Shown: positions 12,302-23,697, counted from the first letter of the stretch. The stretch: 28,571 bases of DNA from Thoreauomyces humboldtii (GCA_027596035.1 JADGJA010000238.1:1-28571), one strand, 5' to 3'. A program made the numbers and translations. Notes: generated from the sequence alone by a model not told the origin.

Positions 12302-13747
12302 ATGAGCTTGCCATTGATTCCGGACAGGAAGGGGTCGTCAGTAAGTATTTAGAGACATGCTTCAAAGCCAAAGTCGAAGCCGAAGCTGATCTGAGGTCAC
12401 CAAAGAAATCGATGAACTGCTCGCCGAAAATTTGGGGCTTGACGAGACGTTACAAACCATTGTCAAAGTCGTCGCGGACTCCGTCCCCAACATCAAGTCC
12501 AGGAACGTGATGCGCGTGCTGACGGAACATGCCATCAGGGGGAGGCTCGAGGATGAAGGACTGGCTGTGGCGGATCGTTTATCCACGTACGATGTGACTG
12601 TGAGTCGGCGGGCCCTCGGATGAATGCCGGATATGGGATGTCTGACGCGAAACGTCGTGGGCCATGTCGTATGAAGGACCCTGATACCGCGTATGCCGTG
12701 TATTCGCTCCTGATGAGACTATCCGATGTGTGCCCGAATGCGCTACGGCGTTTGGACTCCATCGAGTGGTTGGCCAACTTGATTCAAGCGTTGGTGTCAC
12801 ATCCTGTCCAAGGTATGCGAGATGACATCGCGCGATGCTGTTGAGACTATGAACAAGACTTTTCACCAGCCGCTTTGCCTAAGGACGTATGGAGCAGATT
12901 GCTTCGCAACTGCTTTACAAAGTCTGTGACAGCCGGGAACTTTCCCTAGCGGAGCTGGGTAAGGTGGTCGTCGATCGATCTCTTCGAACGGTATCATACT
13001 CAATCTGATAGATCAGGCGTGTTCACGGATGACCTCCTCGATCGATTATGTTCGCTCATCGAGGACACCCGGGAAGCTGACGAGCAGAACCACGATCTCA
13101 TCCGACTTCTCCTCGCCGTGCACGATCAATTCGCGCAAAAGAACGCTGCGCGGTCTGTTCTTTCCAACCCTGTGCTACAGACTCTGGAAAGGCGGATAGA
13201 TCGTAGCAAGACATTGAGCGAAAACTTCATCTTGCTTTTCAATCGGGCCGGTAAGTGCGGAAGGCGTTCCCCTTGGGATGCTCCCAGATTTCTTATGCAA
13301 GACGCTTCTGGCTGTTTCTCCTTACAGAGGATCGGACGCTGCGGCTGAAGATGATCGGGTTCTTGGACAATCTGTTACAGAACAAAGGGACGCAAAGTTT
13401 GTTCTACACGAACGATCTGGTCGTCATTCTCGATGTGGTGTTGCGGGAGACCAAGAATGTTGATGCGGATGACGAAGCGGTATGGAGAACATTGCTCTTG
13501 GCCGCGCTTTCATACATGTTCTTAGAATACCAATGCATGCGACTTTCCCGCCCCGCAGCTGCACCAGCGCTACATCTTCCTCTTACCACTGCTGGTCAAC
13601 CATCCAGATGCCAGCTGGACTCCGGAGCGACGGCGGGAGGTTCAGAAGCTTTTGGAGGGGATTCGGGACGGCCCCTTTGTGCGACCGGGGACTCGAGTCT
13701 GCGCCGGAAAAGCCCTGCAGGGGAGAACGAGGCGAGATTCGGAATAG
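12302..13747 (+). CDS. dip1: SPIN90/Ldb17/Dip1-family activator of Arp2/3 complex
   Basis: Dip1/SPIN90 proteins switch on Arp2/3 complex without a mother filament, making the first linear actin filaments that seed branched networks at endocytic patches. Proposed exons: 12302-12340, 12396-12599, 12677-12812, 12884-12958, 13017-13250, 13328-13479, 13559-13747 (1,029 nt, 342 residues; fission yeast Dip1 is of similar size). The C-terminal half carries the diagnostic leucine-rich core: SENFILLFNRAEDRTLRLK, then LFYTNDLVVILDVVLRE, then RYIFLLPLLVNHPDASW and a charged helix (RRREVQKLLEGIRDGPF). FYTNDL followed by a hydrophobic helix is the family's strongest signature. The N-terminal half is helical, armadillo-like. 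The first exon is the weak point: the chosen Met gives MSLPLIPDRKGSS, but an upstream open frame could supply a longer N-terminus. It converges on the Snf8 gene, 519 bp away. Confidence 0.88.
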
Positions 13748-14266
13748 CGATTGATACGCGAGGCTAGAACGAATTACCATGTTTCGGCTCGGCGCACAAG
13801 CAATCCACATGTTTTTTTGATGATTCAATCACACGATTCGAGCCTGGGGCACCACTCTCGTTTCAGAGAACCAACCGGTCGTAAGGAAAGTGCTTTCGAA
13901 AACATCCTACTACAGCCAGGCGGCCGGACCTCAGATCAAAGCGGCTTCTGCTCGCACATGGACATGCGACGGGTGAAGTCCGACAGAACACTTTAGCATT
14001 GAAAAAGCTGTTCGACTTCTTTGACTTGTTGCGAGGTTGTCTTGCTGCGCCTCTGACAGCAGAATGCAGCATCCACCCAGCCGGCATTTCCCCGCCCTTC
14101 AAGATCACATCTTTGCTATTGCTCCTGCGCAAGGATTTCATATAGTGCCGTCCTGGTGTACTGCCAGCAGCGATTGCACGAGGAGAGTAGATTTGGTAAC
14201 GACACCTAGGATGTTGCATGCGCGGACCAGCGCGCATATTATTTGATTGAATTGTGAGAGGACTTT
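13748..14266. other. Convergent 3' intergenic region (Dip1 / Snf8)
   Basis: Both neighbours end here, so this should hold two 3' UTRs and polyadenylation sites. The open frames present are short, on both strands, and resemble nothing I know. I see no repeat, tRNA or other RNA gene. Confidence 0.5.
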
Positions 14267-15224
14267 TTAGGATTTAAAAAACCCAGCGACCCAGTATTCT
14301 GGTGGATCGACCTGCACGTCCAGCCAGCAGATTCCATCCTTCAGAAGGTCATTCTGTAAGCGGTGAACCAGAGTTAAACATAGCGATAAAAGGATACACC
14401 CATAATCCATTACCAAGACGCGTTGAGCACGCTCCGTGTCCCATCCCAACCTCTCCGCAACGTCCCTCGCCGTCGTGAACCCCTTGACCTGAGCCAGTCC
14501 CAGCAGGGTCGAAAAGTCGGCGTTCAACTCCCTCGGCACGCTCTGCACCAACTTCCTGTTCCCGACGACCACCACGTCGAAGCCGCTCCCCAGCGGTTTC
14601 AGCGTCTTTATGCTCCTCGCGATGTCGTCCTCGCTGATCTCCTGGGCGTCCTTCCCTCTCATCCTCTCCAGGAGTCGCTTCAGGTCCGTCACGTCGATGA
14701 GACCGCCGTTGCGTTCCCGCGTGGCGATGCAGATCTCGGAGATCTGGACGCCGAGCTCGTAGTAGAAGTCGCCGACGCCGAGGAGTTCGGACCAGAACCC
14801 CTTGTTGGCTGGAGCGCGAAAACAAACAATCCCAAAAGAACGTCAAAACCCGACGGTACGGCATTTAGGTACAGAAAGGTCGACATATCATTACAGGCGA
14901 GAGGATCGACACCGATGTTGGTGCACATGCGTTGAAAGTGCATCCTGAACTTTGGATCCCTTTTGATGTCCTTTCTGTACTTTCTCGCGAAATCTTCTAG
15001 ATGCGATTTGAAGATGGCGAGTTGGGACTTCAACTGGGGCCATGAGGAAGAGAGTTCAGCACACCCGAGAAACAGCTTTGTTTCGCGTCCTTCTCATTTG
15101 CATGTGCGAAGAACCACACCTGCTCAAGCTGCGACTGAGACAAGGCTTCCCCAGCGCGTTGAAACTCCTGGTTCGTTCGAGCCTGCTGCTGCAGCCCGCT
15201 GATCCCGGCCCTCCTTCGCGCCAT
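14267..15224 (-). CDS. SNF8: ESCRT-II subunit Snf8/Vps22
   Basis: Vps22 pairs with Vps36 and two Vps25 copies in ESCRT-II, which acts on endosomes to sort ubiquitinated membrane cargo into multivesicular bodies. Minus-strand exons in coding order: 15120-15224, 14895-15033, 14414-14808, 14267-14353 (726 nt, 241 residues; human SNF8 is 258). Introns are 86, 86 and 60 bp. The N-terminus MARRRAGISGLQQQ matches the basic family start. A coiled-coil helical part follows (LKSQLAIFKSHLEDFARKYR), then [20 protein letters not shown] and FYYELGVQISEICIATRERN, the most conserved blocks. Two winged-helix domains come next, with LKPLGSGFDVVVVG in the first and WDTERAQRVLNDLLKDGICW in the second. The protein ends in PPEYWVAGFFKS. 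Aconitase lies upstream on the same strand, 550 bp away; nothing suggests they are co-regulated. Confidence 0.96.
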
Positions 15225-15774
15225 CGTTCCTTTTATTGAAAGCTCCTTCTTCTGCCTCTTGGTGTGACTTTACGCGTGGAGCGAGAATGGGTCGGGGACG
15301 GGGGACGGTGCAGAGCTAAAGAGGTAAGGACCCCAAGGAAGACGGGCCAAGGAAAGGGAAGGGAAGGAAAGGCGCACACAAAGAGGTACTGAAGGTTCGG
15401 TGGCCTTGGAGATAGAGTCCGAAGTATACTACGATGAGGATCCGTTCACATCCAGACGTGAGTCTTGAGTTTGACGAATTGAGCGACGAGCCAACATTTG
15501 TGAGGTCTTGAAGTAGGAACCTTCTTATGACACGTTCCGGTGACAGGGATGCACGGGGGTGGCTGTGCTTCTGATCTCCAGGGCGCTGAACCACCAGCAC
15601 AACTCACAAAAGACTCTGGAGGCTAGAAAAAAAAAGCGTTCCTCTGTTGAATGCGAAAAGGGGTACAGAAAGAGGAACCAGAGGAAAGGGACCGGGGAGG
15701 GAAGGAGGAACGAGGCGACATAGAGGGCGGCACCGTCCCGGAATTAAATGGACTATGAGAGAAGAGAAAATGCT
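15225..15774. other. Intergenic region: aconitase 3' flank and Snf8 promoter side
   Basis: This 550-bp stretch lies after the aconitase stop and before the Snf8 start, both on the minus strand. Two long purine-rich tracts stand out on the plus strand, about 15318-15373 and 15656-15715, so the transcribed strand sense of both genes is pyrimidine-rich there. The first could lie in the Snf8 promoter or leader and the second in the aconitase 3' UTR. There is also an A run near 15627-15635. A 94-residue minus-strand frame at 15316-15600 resembles nothing known and I take it as chance. Confidence 0.5.
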
Positions 15775-18610
15775 TTACTGCGCAACCTTGGCAGCCATCT
15801 AGATATGGGATAAACAGGTAGCGTTAGCGGTTGCCGGAAACCATGTGATTGGATTCGCAAGGGAGACAGACATACCTGGTTGAGGGCGGAGCCATTCTTG
15901 AACCAACCGATCTGGCCTTCGTTGAAGGTGTGCTTGAGAGGAATGTCCACGTTCTTTCCGTCCTTCTTGGTCAATCGCAGTGTCACGGGGGATCCGGGGG
16001 CGAGCTTGGTCAGGCCGATGATGTCGACCTTGTCGGTGGGGTCAATCTTCTCGTAGTCGGCGCCGTTGCTGAAGACGAGGGGAAGCATGCCCTGCTTCTT
16101 GAGGTTGGTCTCGTGGATACGGGCAAACGACTTGACGATGACGGCGACGCCTCCGAGGTGACGGACCTCGAGGGCAGCGTGCTCACGGGAGGAACCCTCT
16201 CCGTAGTTCTCGTCTCCGATGACGACCCAGGGCTTGTTGGCGGCCTTGTACGCGCGCGCAGTCTGGGGCACGGGCTCGAACTTGCCGGACAGGTTGTTGT
16301 AGACAGAGTTGGCCTTGTCGTTCTGGGAGTTGATGCCGCCGATCAACATGTTGTTCGAGATGTTGTCGAGATGTCCACGGTACTTCAACCAGGGTCCGGC
16401 CATGGAGATGTGGTCGGTGGTGCACTTGCCCTTGACCTTGATCAAGATGTCGATGTTCTTGTAGTCCTGGCCGTTCCACTTGGCAAAAGGAGTGAGGAGC
16501 TGCAGACGGTTGGAGTCGGAAGCGACCTTCACGTTAACCTGGGAGCGATCCGCAGGGGGCGCCTGGTAGGTGTTCATTCCAGGGTCGTAACCCTTAGGGG
16601 GCAGCTCCTTGCCGTGAGGGGCTTCAAACTTGAAGTCCTTGCCGTCAGCGGTCTTCAAGGTGTCGGTGAGAGGGTTGAACTTGAGAGTTCCAGCGAACAC
16701 CATGGCGGTGGTGAGCTCGGGGCTGGTGACGAACGCGTGGGTGGCGGGGTTGGCGTCGTTACGGCCGGTGAAGTTTCGGTTGTACGAGGTGACGATGGTG
16801 TTGGGCTCACCCTTCTTCACGTCCTGACGGTCCCACTGTCCGATGCAAGGTCCGCAGGCGTTGGCGAGTACAGTGCCGTTGATCTTCTCGAAGATGTCGA
16901 CCTGACCATCACGGGTGATGGTGGCGCGGATCTGCTCGGAACCGGGGGTGATGATGAACTGCGACTTGGCCTTGACACCAGCCTTGATGGCCTGGGATGC
17001 CAGGGAGGCGGCACGGTCCATGTCCTCGTACGAAGAGTTGGTGCAGGAGCCAATGAGTCCGGCCTTGACCTCTAGAGGCCAGCCGTTCTTGACAGCGGTC
17101 TCGGCAAACTTGCTGATGGGCGTGCAGAGATCGGGGGTGAAGGGGCCGTTGATGTGGGGCTCGAGAGTGTTGAGGTCGATCTCGATCACACGGTCGTACT
17201 TGGCCCCCTTGTCCGCGACGAGGTTGTGACGGAAAGCCTGAGCGTATTCGGCAGCCTCGGGACGGCTGGTAGCCTTGAGGTAGTCGGCCATACGGTGGTT
17301 GAAGGGGAAGAGCGAGGTAGTGGCTCCAATCTCAGCACCCATGTTGCAGATGGTGGCCATTCCCGTGCAGGAAATGGAATCAACACCGTCGCCGAAGTAC
17401 TCGACAATGGCGCCCGTTCCACCCTTGACGGTGAGGATACCAGCCACCTTCAAGATGACGTCTGAAGGGCAGATGTTGAGTGAGTTCGGGTCGGAGCCTC
17501 GCTATACACACAAAACGGCGCTTACCCTTAGGGGATGTCCATCCAGAAAGCTTTCCGGTGAGCTTCACACCAATGACCTGGGGGCACTTCAGTTCCCATG
17601 GGATGTCGGCCATGACGTCAACGGCGTCCGCACCGCCGACTCCAACAGCAACCATGCCCAAACCGCCAGCGTTGGGAGTGTGCGAGTCGGTACCGATCAT
17701 GAGACCACCGGGGAAGGCGTAGTTCTCCAGGATGATCTGGTGGATGATGCCAGATCCTGGCTTCCAGAATCCGATTCCGTACTTGGCAGTGCAGGTGGCA
17801 AGGAAGTCATAAACCTCCTTGTTGATGTCCTCGGCGCGAGCCAGATCAGCGGGGCCACCCTTCTGGGCCTCGATTAAATGGTCGCAGTGGACGGTGGTGG
17901 GAACGGCAACAGTGGGCAGGCCAGCAGACATGAACTGCAGGAGCGCCATCTGGGCGGTGGCGTCCTGGCACGCAACGCGGTCGGGACGCAGCCTCAAGTA
18001 CGAGTCTCCACGTGCGATGTCCTGGTTCTTGGCATCGTCCAAGTGACCGTAAACGATCTTCTCAGCGAGGGTCAATGGCTGCTGGAGCCTTTAGGGGGAG
18101 AGTGAAGGAAGGTCAAGCACTCGTGGCTTTCGGGATTTGGTTTGCCGAAATGGATTCACTTCTTTACCTGTCGCGAACAATCTTCAGGTTGTCCTCGATA
18201 CGCTGGTAGTTGATGTGCTTGTCGTTTTCGAACTGCGACATGGAGACCTTCTTGTCGGCAATGGAAGCGAACGTCGCGCGCGATGCGACGGCCGATCCCG
18301 CGCGGACGGCCGCACCGCTTCGGAGAGCCTGGACGAACGAGATGCATGCATGCGGTTAGCCATGGGACGTACAGGAAGGATGATATCGTTCACGGTGCAA
18401 AAGAGGGAAGGAAGCCCCGCGCAAAGAAAAATCCGGATTCCACTCTCTCTGAGATTAGGGGAATTCCGAAGGATCCCATAATCTTGGCATGACTTTTCCG
18501 ATGCGAACCAGAGCGAAAGGGCGGTGCCGATGATGACATCTGACGGGGAGATGACAGGAAAAGCAATGCCTCTGCGACGTTACCTTTGCGATGGTGTGGG
18601 ACACGAGCAT
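15775..18610 (-). CDS. ACO1: Mitochondrial aconitase (aconitate hydratase)
   Basis: Interconverts citrate and isocitrate in the TCA cycle through a [4Fe-4S] cluster; in several fungi it also helps maintain mitochondrial DNA. Minus-strand exons in coding order: 18584-18610, 18168-18328, 17526-18088, 15876-17461, 15775-15798 (2,361 nt, 786 residues, typical length). Residues 1-35 ([20 protein letters not shown]...) are basic, hydroxylated and free of acidic residues, a presequence. Family signatures are all present: [25 protein letters not shown], the cluster cysteines in [14 protein letters not shown] (about Cys390) and [11 protein letters not shown] (about Cys453 and Cys456), and [17 protein letters not shown] in the swivel domain. 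The first and last coding exons are tiny (27 and 24 nt; the last encodes MAAKVAQ). Intron 1 is 255 bp, the others 64-79 bp. Start context CTCACAATG is shared with other genes here. A long antisense frame over exon 4 is a by-product of its C-rich third positions. Confidence 0.97.
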
Positions 18611-18667
18611 TGTGAGTGACCGTTTCCTTTGTGAAATGTGTGTGGTTACGAACGAGGTCAAAGCAAA

Positions 18668-18691
18668 GGGACGGGCGGGGGACGGGCGGGG
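18668..18691 (+). other. G-quadruplex-type motif upstream of aconitase
   Basis: Five runs of three or more G with 1-2 base loops occur in 24 bases, as an imperfect tandem of GACGGGCGGG. The motif sits about 60 bp upstream of the aconitase start codon. The G-rich strand is the template strand for aconitase, so its RNA would be C-rich here and any quadruplex would form in DNA. Folding is a prediction from the pattern alone. Confidence 0.6.
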
Positions 18692-18754
18692 CAAAGGACA
18701 CAGACAGCGAGAGAGAGGCGCTTTTTTTTGACTGGCTCTGTGGCAAAAGAAATC

Positions 18755-18830
18755 TCCCTCCTCTCCCTCTGTCTGATCCTTCTTCCTTCATCATTTTTCT
18801 CTCTCTCGCTCTCTCTCTGATCTCTTGTTC
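18755..18830 (+). repeat. Pyrimidine-rich tract with CT microsatellite
   Basis: A nearly pure C/T stretch with short CT dinucleotide runs, densest around 18799-18821. Such tracts are common in fungal promoters. On the aconitase side the same bases read as a GA-rich tract. Confidence 0.6.
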
Positions 18831-19556
18831 CCACGGGCGAAACCGGCACCTGGAAACGGCTCTCGAAAAAAAGCAAGTGAGCAGCGGCTGCTTCGTCGGC
18901 CAGTCGGCTTCCGTCCGTCCGCGGGTGCATTGCCGTGATATTAGAAGGAGAAGCTACAGTAGACACTCGTAGCAACCTCGGTCGCTTTTGTGGGCTACTG
19001 AAAAGAATTGCATTCACAGGCTAGGAGAGCTGGTGATCTTTACGTATGCAAGGAAAACTTACCTTTTCAGCCTCGTGACAGATGGTTTGGTTCACGGTGA
19101 ATTGCGGGCGGTTTTTGCAACGTATCTCGAGTACTTGTGACCGTCGATTGGATTTCTCGTAAACGACATCTCCAAAGACTTGCTGTAGATATCGAACCTT
19201 GTTGCCGCTTGCCGTTGGGCTGTTCGGCGTGAGAAGGGGGTGAGAGAAGAGTGACGCTGTCGGCTTGCAAGGCCCTCAGCCGAAAACCCTAGTTGGGTCT
19301 TGGGATCGGAACCCTCTCTCTGCTGTGCAGAAAAGGATCTCTTCCGGGCGTTCCCTCACGCAATCTCAACGCTTGCAATCGGTAATCCCGCAACCAACAT
19401 TCCCCACCGCAAGAACTCTTTTCCCACGAAGAATCTCCTGCGAGGACGAACCAGCAGTCCAGATCACGCATCCCATCCAGTCAGCCGCACTCACTCACCC
19501 CCGGGAGCACCTCGAAACTTTCTACCGGTTCACCCAGATCTCCAACCCTACTCACA

Positions 19557-22500
19557 ATGGCAATGAACTTCGGACCGCAGTGGTGAGTCGGGAATGCTCT
19601 CATGTCTCAGGACTCGGGCTGTCTCTCTGGGTCATGGATTCTGAGAACCCATCGCGGGCCTGCCTAGTATCCTCAGCCTACGATCTCGTCCTCAAACCCC
19701 TTTTCACTGCAGGATGCGAAAGATTCCCACAAACGAGAACGCTGGTCGCTCGTCGCCCACGCTTACACCCACCACGCCTACAGGCTCTGCTCCTAACATT
19801 CTGTGGGCTGGAGGCGCTGGGTCGAAAGCCACCACCCCGGTGCATAGCAACGCGCACTTTGGTCCTGGCCAGCGTGACTCGGCCAATCACTCCTCTTCAG
19901 GCTCTGGAACTTGGGCCGGTGGTCTCTCTTCCGCGAACGTTTCGAGTCTGGCGGGCACAGGCACCCCTGTCGCTCCAACGCAGGACAGCAATCAGTTCAA
20001 GTACTCCCGGGAGTTCATCTTGAGCTTGTTTGATCCAACGCTTCCCGTCCCACCGGACTTTGAGGCGGCTCCCACTATGACTTCGGACCATCCATTGGAA
20101 CCCTTGGCTAACACTCCTTTGAGTGACAACGAGAAGAAGGTTCGATTCCTTTATCGTCAGGCCAATGTCATACCATAGATCAACTCATAAGGCAGTTACT
20201 TCCACCTCCCAGTTGTTCACCTCCCAATCTGTGAACAGCGAGATCAGCGCTCGACGCACCCCGTACGGCCGCGGCGAATCCAAGGACGGGGTCGTTCGCC
20301 CTCCCCGCGCTCCCGCTACTGGACAGGTTCAGAGAGGTACCTGATGTTGATGTTCGCTGCCGCAGCAGTGACGTTGCTGATGGAAATGCGTTCTCGAAAC
20401 TAGGTTACTCGAACCGTGCAGATCGTGTGGGCTCGCAGAGCGATTCCCATCGCCCGGCTCGACGTGGCGACGGCCAAGGCGGAGAAGAAGATCCCTGGGA
20501 CATTCCTGCTGGCGTCGGTAGTTTCAGCGGGAACGGTGTCTTTAGCCGTGACGATGACCCTGGCTCCACTCGGATCAACAAGCACGATCTGAACGAGAGC
20601 TCAAGGGAAGACTCATTGCTCGTGAATCGCGGACGCGAGTCGCCCGTGCGTTCTGCATCTCCCGCTTCTCTGGATCGTCGGAACGCCTCCCCGACTAAGG
20701 GTCCACGTCGTGCACCTTCGCCCGCTAAACCAGCACCTTCTGGTTCAGCCGTTCCCCTCAACAATGGGGCCAATGGAATGAGTTCGGCCATGTCAAACTC
20801 CGCTTCTCAAAGTCGGGTTGGCGACGAAGGCAGTCATACTACTCAGACCAGGAACGCTTTTGGGGATATGTTCAACTCTTTTGCTGCTTCTCCGCTCGGA
20901 ACTCCATTGAGCCTTCCCACCGCACCTTCTACGCACAAGGCGGATTTGGGACTAGGACTGGCTAAATTGTCAACGGATCTGAACCCTCCGTCGATGGCCA
21001 GAAGTCTTTCCAAGGGGGATCTTATACAGACTCCGATTCAAGGGTCTCAGCCGCCTCCGGGCATTGTTGCCGCTGTTCCCTTCATTCCGCACAAGTGGCA
21101 GTACAAGGACCCTAGCGGCGCTGTGCAAGGTATTTCGTGACTGATTGCGTCGGAGCTTTTGACCTGCAACTGATCTGAAAAATTACGCAGGACCTTTTAC
21201 CGCACCGCAAATGCAAGACTGGTACCGCTCCGGGTATTTCAGTGACGATCTGCCTATCAAGCGTCTTGACGATTACAGCTACGAGCCACTGGCGCGTTTG
21301 CTGCTGACCTTCGGAAAGGATAGGCCGTTTTTGGCTGACATGGAAGAATCGGAACGGCGTCACGCTCAAATCCAAGCGCAGGAACAACAGCGTCGCGCAG
21401 CAGCCGCCATGCAGCCTGGCTTCAGGGATGCATACCCGAATGAGGTCTCAACGCCCGGGGGAACCATCGGTTATAGCCCCTTTGGGTCATTCGCAGGGCC
21501 TGGCACACCTTCTCTTTACACCCCAACAGCCATCAACACCGATCCTTTTACAAATCCCGGCCGCGATCGCTTCGGCACCGGGGGGTTCGACCCTCTGAGC
21601 GCTGGTGGCTTTGCCCGCACATCCTGGGGCGAAGCTCCGGCCGTGTCACGCGGCGGTTGGAATGGTCTCAACACGGAATTGGGGTCACCTTTCAATCGAT
21701 CAGCGGCGGCGCCGGGCTCACCCGCTGGTGCCCTCCAAGCGTCATACTTTGATCAACGGAACCAGGTGCCAGAACCATTCAACGGCGGCGCCGTGTCACA
21801 GCATCGTCCTACGTCGTTCGCTCCTTTCTCCGCTCCTCAGTCAGCTCACCTCCCCGCCCCGCAAAGTCCTGCCGCGAACTTGTTCTCAGGGCAACCTATT
21901 CTTGACTTCTCTGCTCAGCGTGGGCAGCCAGCTTGGGGCGACCTTCACGGCCTTGTGAGCGGAAATCAATCGCATTTCTCGGATGATGCACATGCTCCGC
22001 TCGATGTAGTTTCGAGATTGATCGATGAGAGTCACTTCGAGCATGATGAGCAGCCTGCCCACGACGTCTCGAACCTTGTTAGTCCCCCTGCTTTCGAGGA
22101 AGCCAGTTCCCGACTATCGGAGCTATCGGTTGCTCACAAAACCGAGGTAGCCAACCAGACAGTTAAGGCAACCCCAGAGCCAGAAGTTCCAGTGAAGGTC
22201 GAAAGAGAGGCCGAAAAGGCGACCGGTCGAGCCCGCAAAGCTCGAAAAGAGGAACGTCAGGAACGATTTGAGCGAGAAAACGAGTCACGACGAGAGCAGA
22301 ACAAGCAAGTCCCCGCTCCGGTTGATTCATCAGTTGAGGCGAAAGCGGCGGAACCAGCCGTGGACCTTCGATCTATTATTTCCGAGCAGGAAACGCGGAG
22401 TAAGCAAGATAGGGAGCAAGCTGCTGCCGAGAAGAGCAAGCAGTTGCGCGAATACGAAGAAGCGGAACAGCAGAATGTCGCCGGGACAACAGCCTGGGCC

Positions 22501-23697
22501 AGCGGCGCCGCGGAGCAGCCTAAGCTTAGCCTGAAGCAGATCCAGGAGATCGAACAAAAACGTGCAGCGATCGAAGAGCAGGAAAGGCAACGCCGCGCGC
22601 ACGAGTCGATGATCCAACAAGCTCAGTTGATTCAAGAGCAGGACGCGCTATCTTCTGCGCAGTCTTGGGCCAAGGACCAAGCGGGCGGTCCTGTTTGGGG
22701 TTCCACACCTAAGCCTCAACCCGTCAGGCAAAAGTCCCTTGCCGAGATCATGGAGGAAGAAGAGAAACGGAAGCGAAGGGAAGCCGAGCTTCGGGGTGCT
22801 CAAATAGCCGATGTCGTCCTCCCTTCGGGTTCGGGTGGCGGCAAGCGATATGCTGACACCATTCAGACGGTGGGGAACAGCAGCACCATTGCCTGGGGAC
22901 TGGCTGCAGCCGGTGCCCGGCCACCGAATGCCACGCGAGCAACCGCCGTCGTTGCGACCGGAAACGTCGTCAAGGCTGGGGCGCCCAATGCACGCACCGA
23001 TGGCGTTGTGGATGCATGGAACGTTGTTGGGAAGCAGGGTCAAGTCGTCCGGTTAGTCTGTCCTCCCAAGAAATTACATCTCGTTGGCCATGCATTTACT
23101 TTCCTGTCATTTTGCATAGACCACCAGCACCCGTTGTCCGCTCCGCCGCACCCGCTGCACCTCCTGCTGCCCCTACCGCTAACCGAATCGTGTCTGTGTC
23201 CCAGCCCTCCGCTCCAATCCAGTCACACAGCGATTCCGGCAAGGGCCCCTCCAGCGGATTTATGCAGTGGTGTCGCTCGGCTCTCAGTCCCCTAGCAAGA
23301 AGCACCACGGCTGGTGTCAATGGTGAGAGCCTCCTTTGGAAAGGCATCCTGATCCGACGTATTATTGATGCAAGCTTTCTTTGTTGTAGTCAACGACTTC
23401 ATCGACATCCTCTTGTCTATCAGCATCGCCGAACCTGCCATAACTCAAAGCATTTGCGACGACATTCTTGGCGGTCTGACCGCTATCGACCCCCGCAAGT
23501 TTGCAGAAGAATTCATTCGCAAGCGCAAGGCGGACGCCAACGGCGCCGCCATCGCCGCTTCCGAGAGCTGGACTGCCGTTAGCGGCTCCGCTCCTGCTCC
23601 CGCAACAGCAGCCTCTCTAGACACTTTCGATTCTGGGAACAAGTTTGTCGTTGTCGGCAAACAGTCCAAGAAGAAGGGCAAGTCAAGCAAGAAGTGA
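19557..23697 (+). CDS. GYF-domain protein (Smy2/Syh1/GIGYF-like)
   Basis: GYF proteins bind proline-rich PPGF-type motifs. The Smy2/Syh1/GIGYF branch acts in translational repression, mRNA decay and COPII-linked traffic. Exons: 19557-19582, 19713-20139, 20192-20336, 20404-21129, 21191-23051, 23120-23322, 23390-23697 (3,696 nt, 1,231 residues). The GYF domain lies near residues 428-485, with WQYKDPSGAVQGPFTAPQM then WYRSGYFSDDLP, keeping the W-x-Y-x-D-P-x-G and W-x3-G-Y-F pattern. Near residue 105, YSREFILSLFDP matches the eIF4E/4EHP-binding element of GIGYF/Smy2 proteins. Long Ser/Pro/Gly-rich disordered stretches flank the domain; residues about 770-980 are a charged Glu/Gln/Arg-rich coiled coil. 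The N-terminus MAMNFGPQWMRK and start context CTCACAATG support the start. The intron at 20140-20191 uses a GTTCGA donor. A 17-bp triplicate repeat follows the stop codon. Confidence 0.93.

Larger units (their letters stand above)
18611..19556. promoter_or_regulatory. Divergent promoter region between aconitase and GYF genes
   Basis: The aconitase gene leaves to the left and the GYF gene to the right, so both promoters must lie in these 946 bp. Three features stand out: a G-quadruplex-type motif at 18668-18691, a long pyrimidine tract with CT repeats about 18755-18830, and on the minus strand a perfect GTAAGT donor at 19057-19062. The donor could mark a 5' UTR intron of aconitase, but I cannot place its acceptor with confidence. 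I see no clear TATA box and no other gene. Confidence 0.5.

Noticed and set aside
14349..14864. 171-residue minus-strand frame overlapping Snf8
   Set aside because: It is a shifted reading of Snf8 exon 3, rich in Arg and Gly, and the Snf8 frame matches its family throughout.
15849..17075. 408-residue open frame antisense to aconitase
   Set aside because: It lies entirely over exon 4 of a clear aconitase gene and its Val/Gly/Leu/Asp-rich product resembles no family. Biased third codon positions in a conserved gene commonly keep the opposite strand open.
19265..20023. 252-residue open frame overlapping the GYF gene start
   Set aside because: It begins at a non-ATG codon, runs through an intron and exon 2 of the GYF gene in another frame, and has no recognisable domain.
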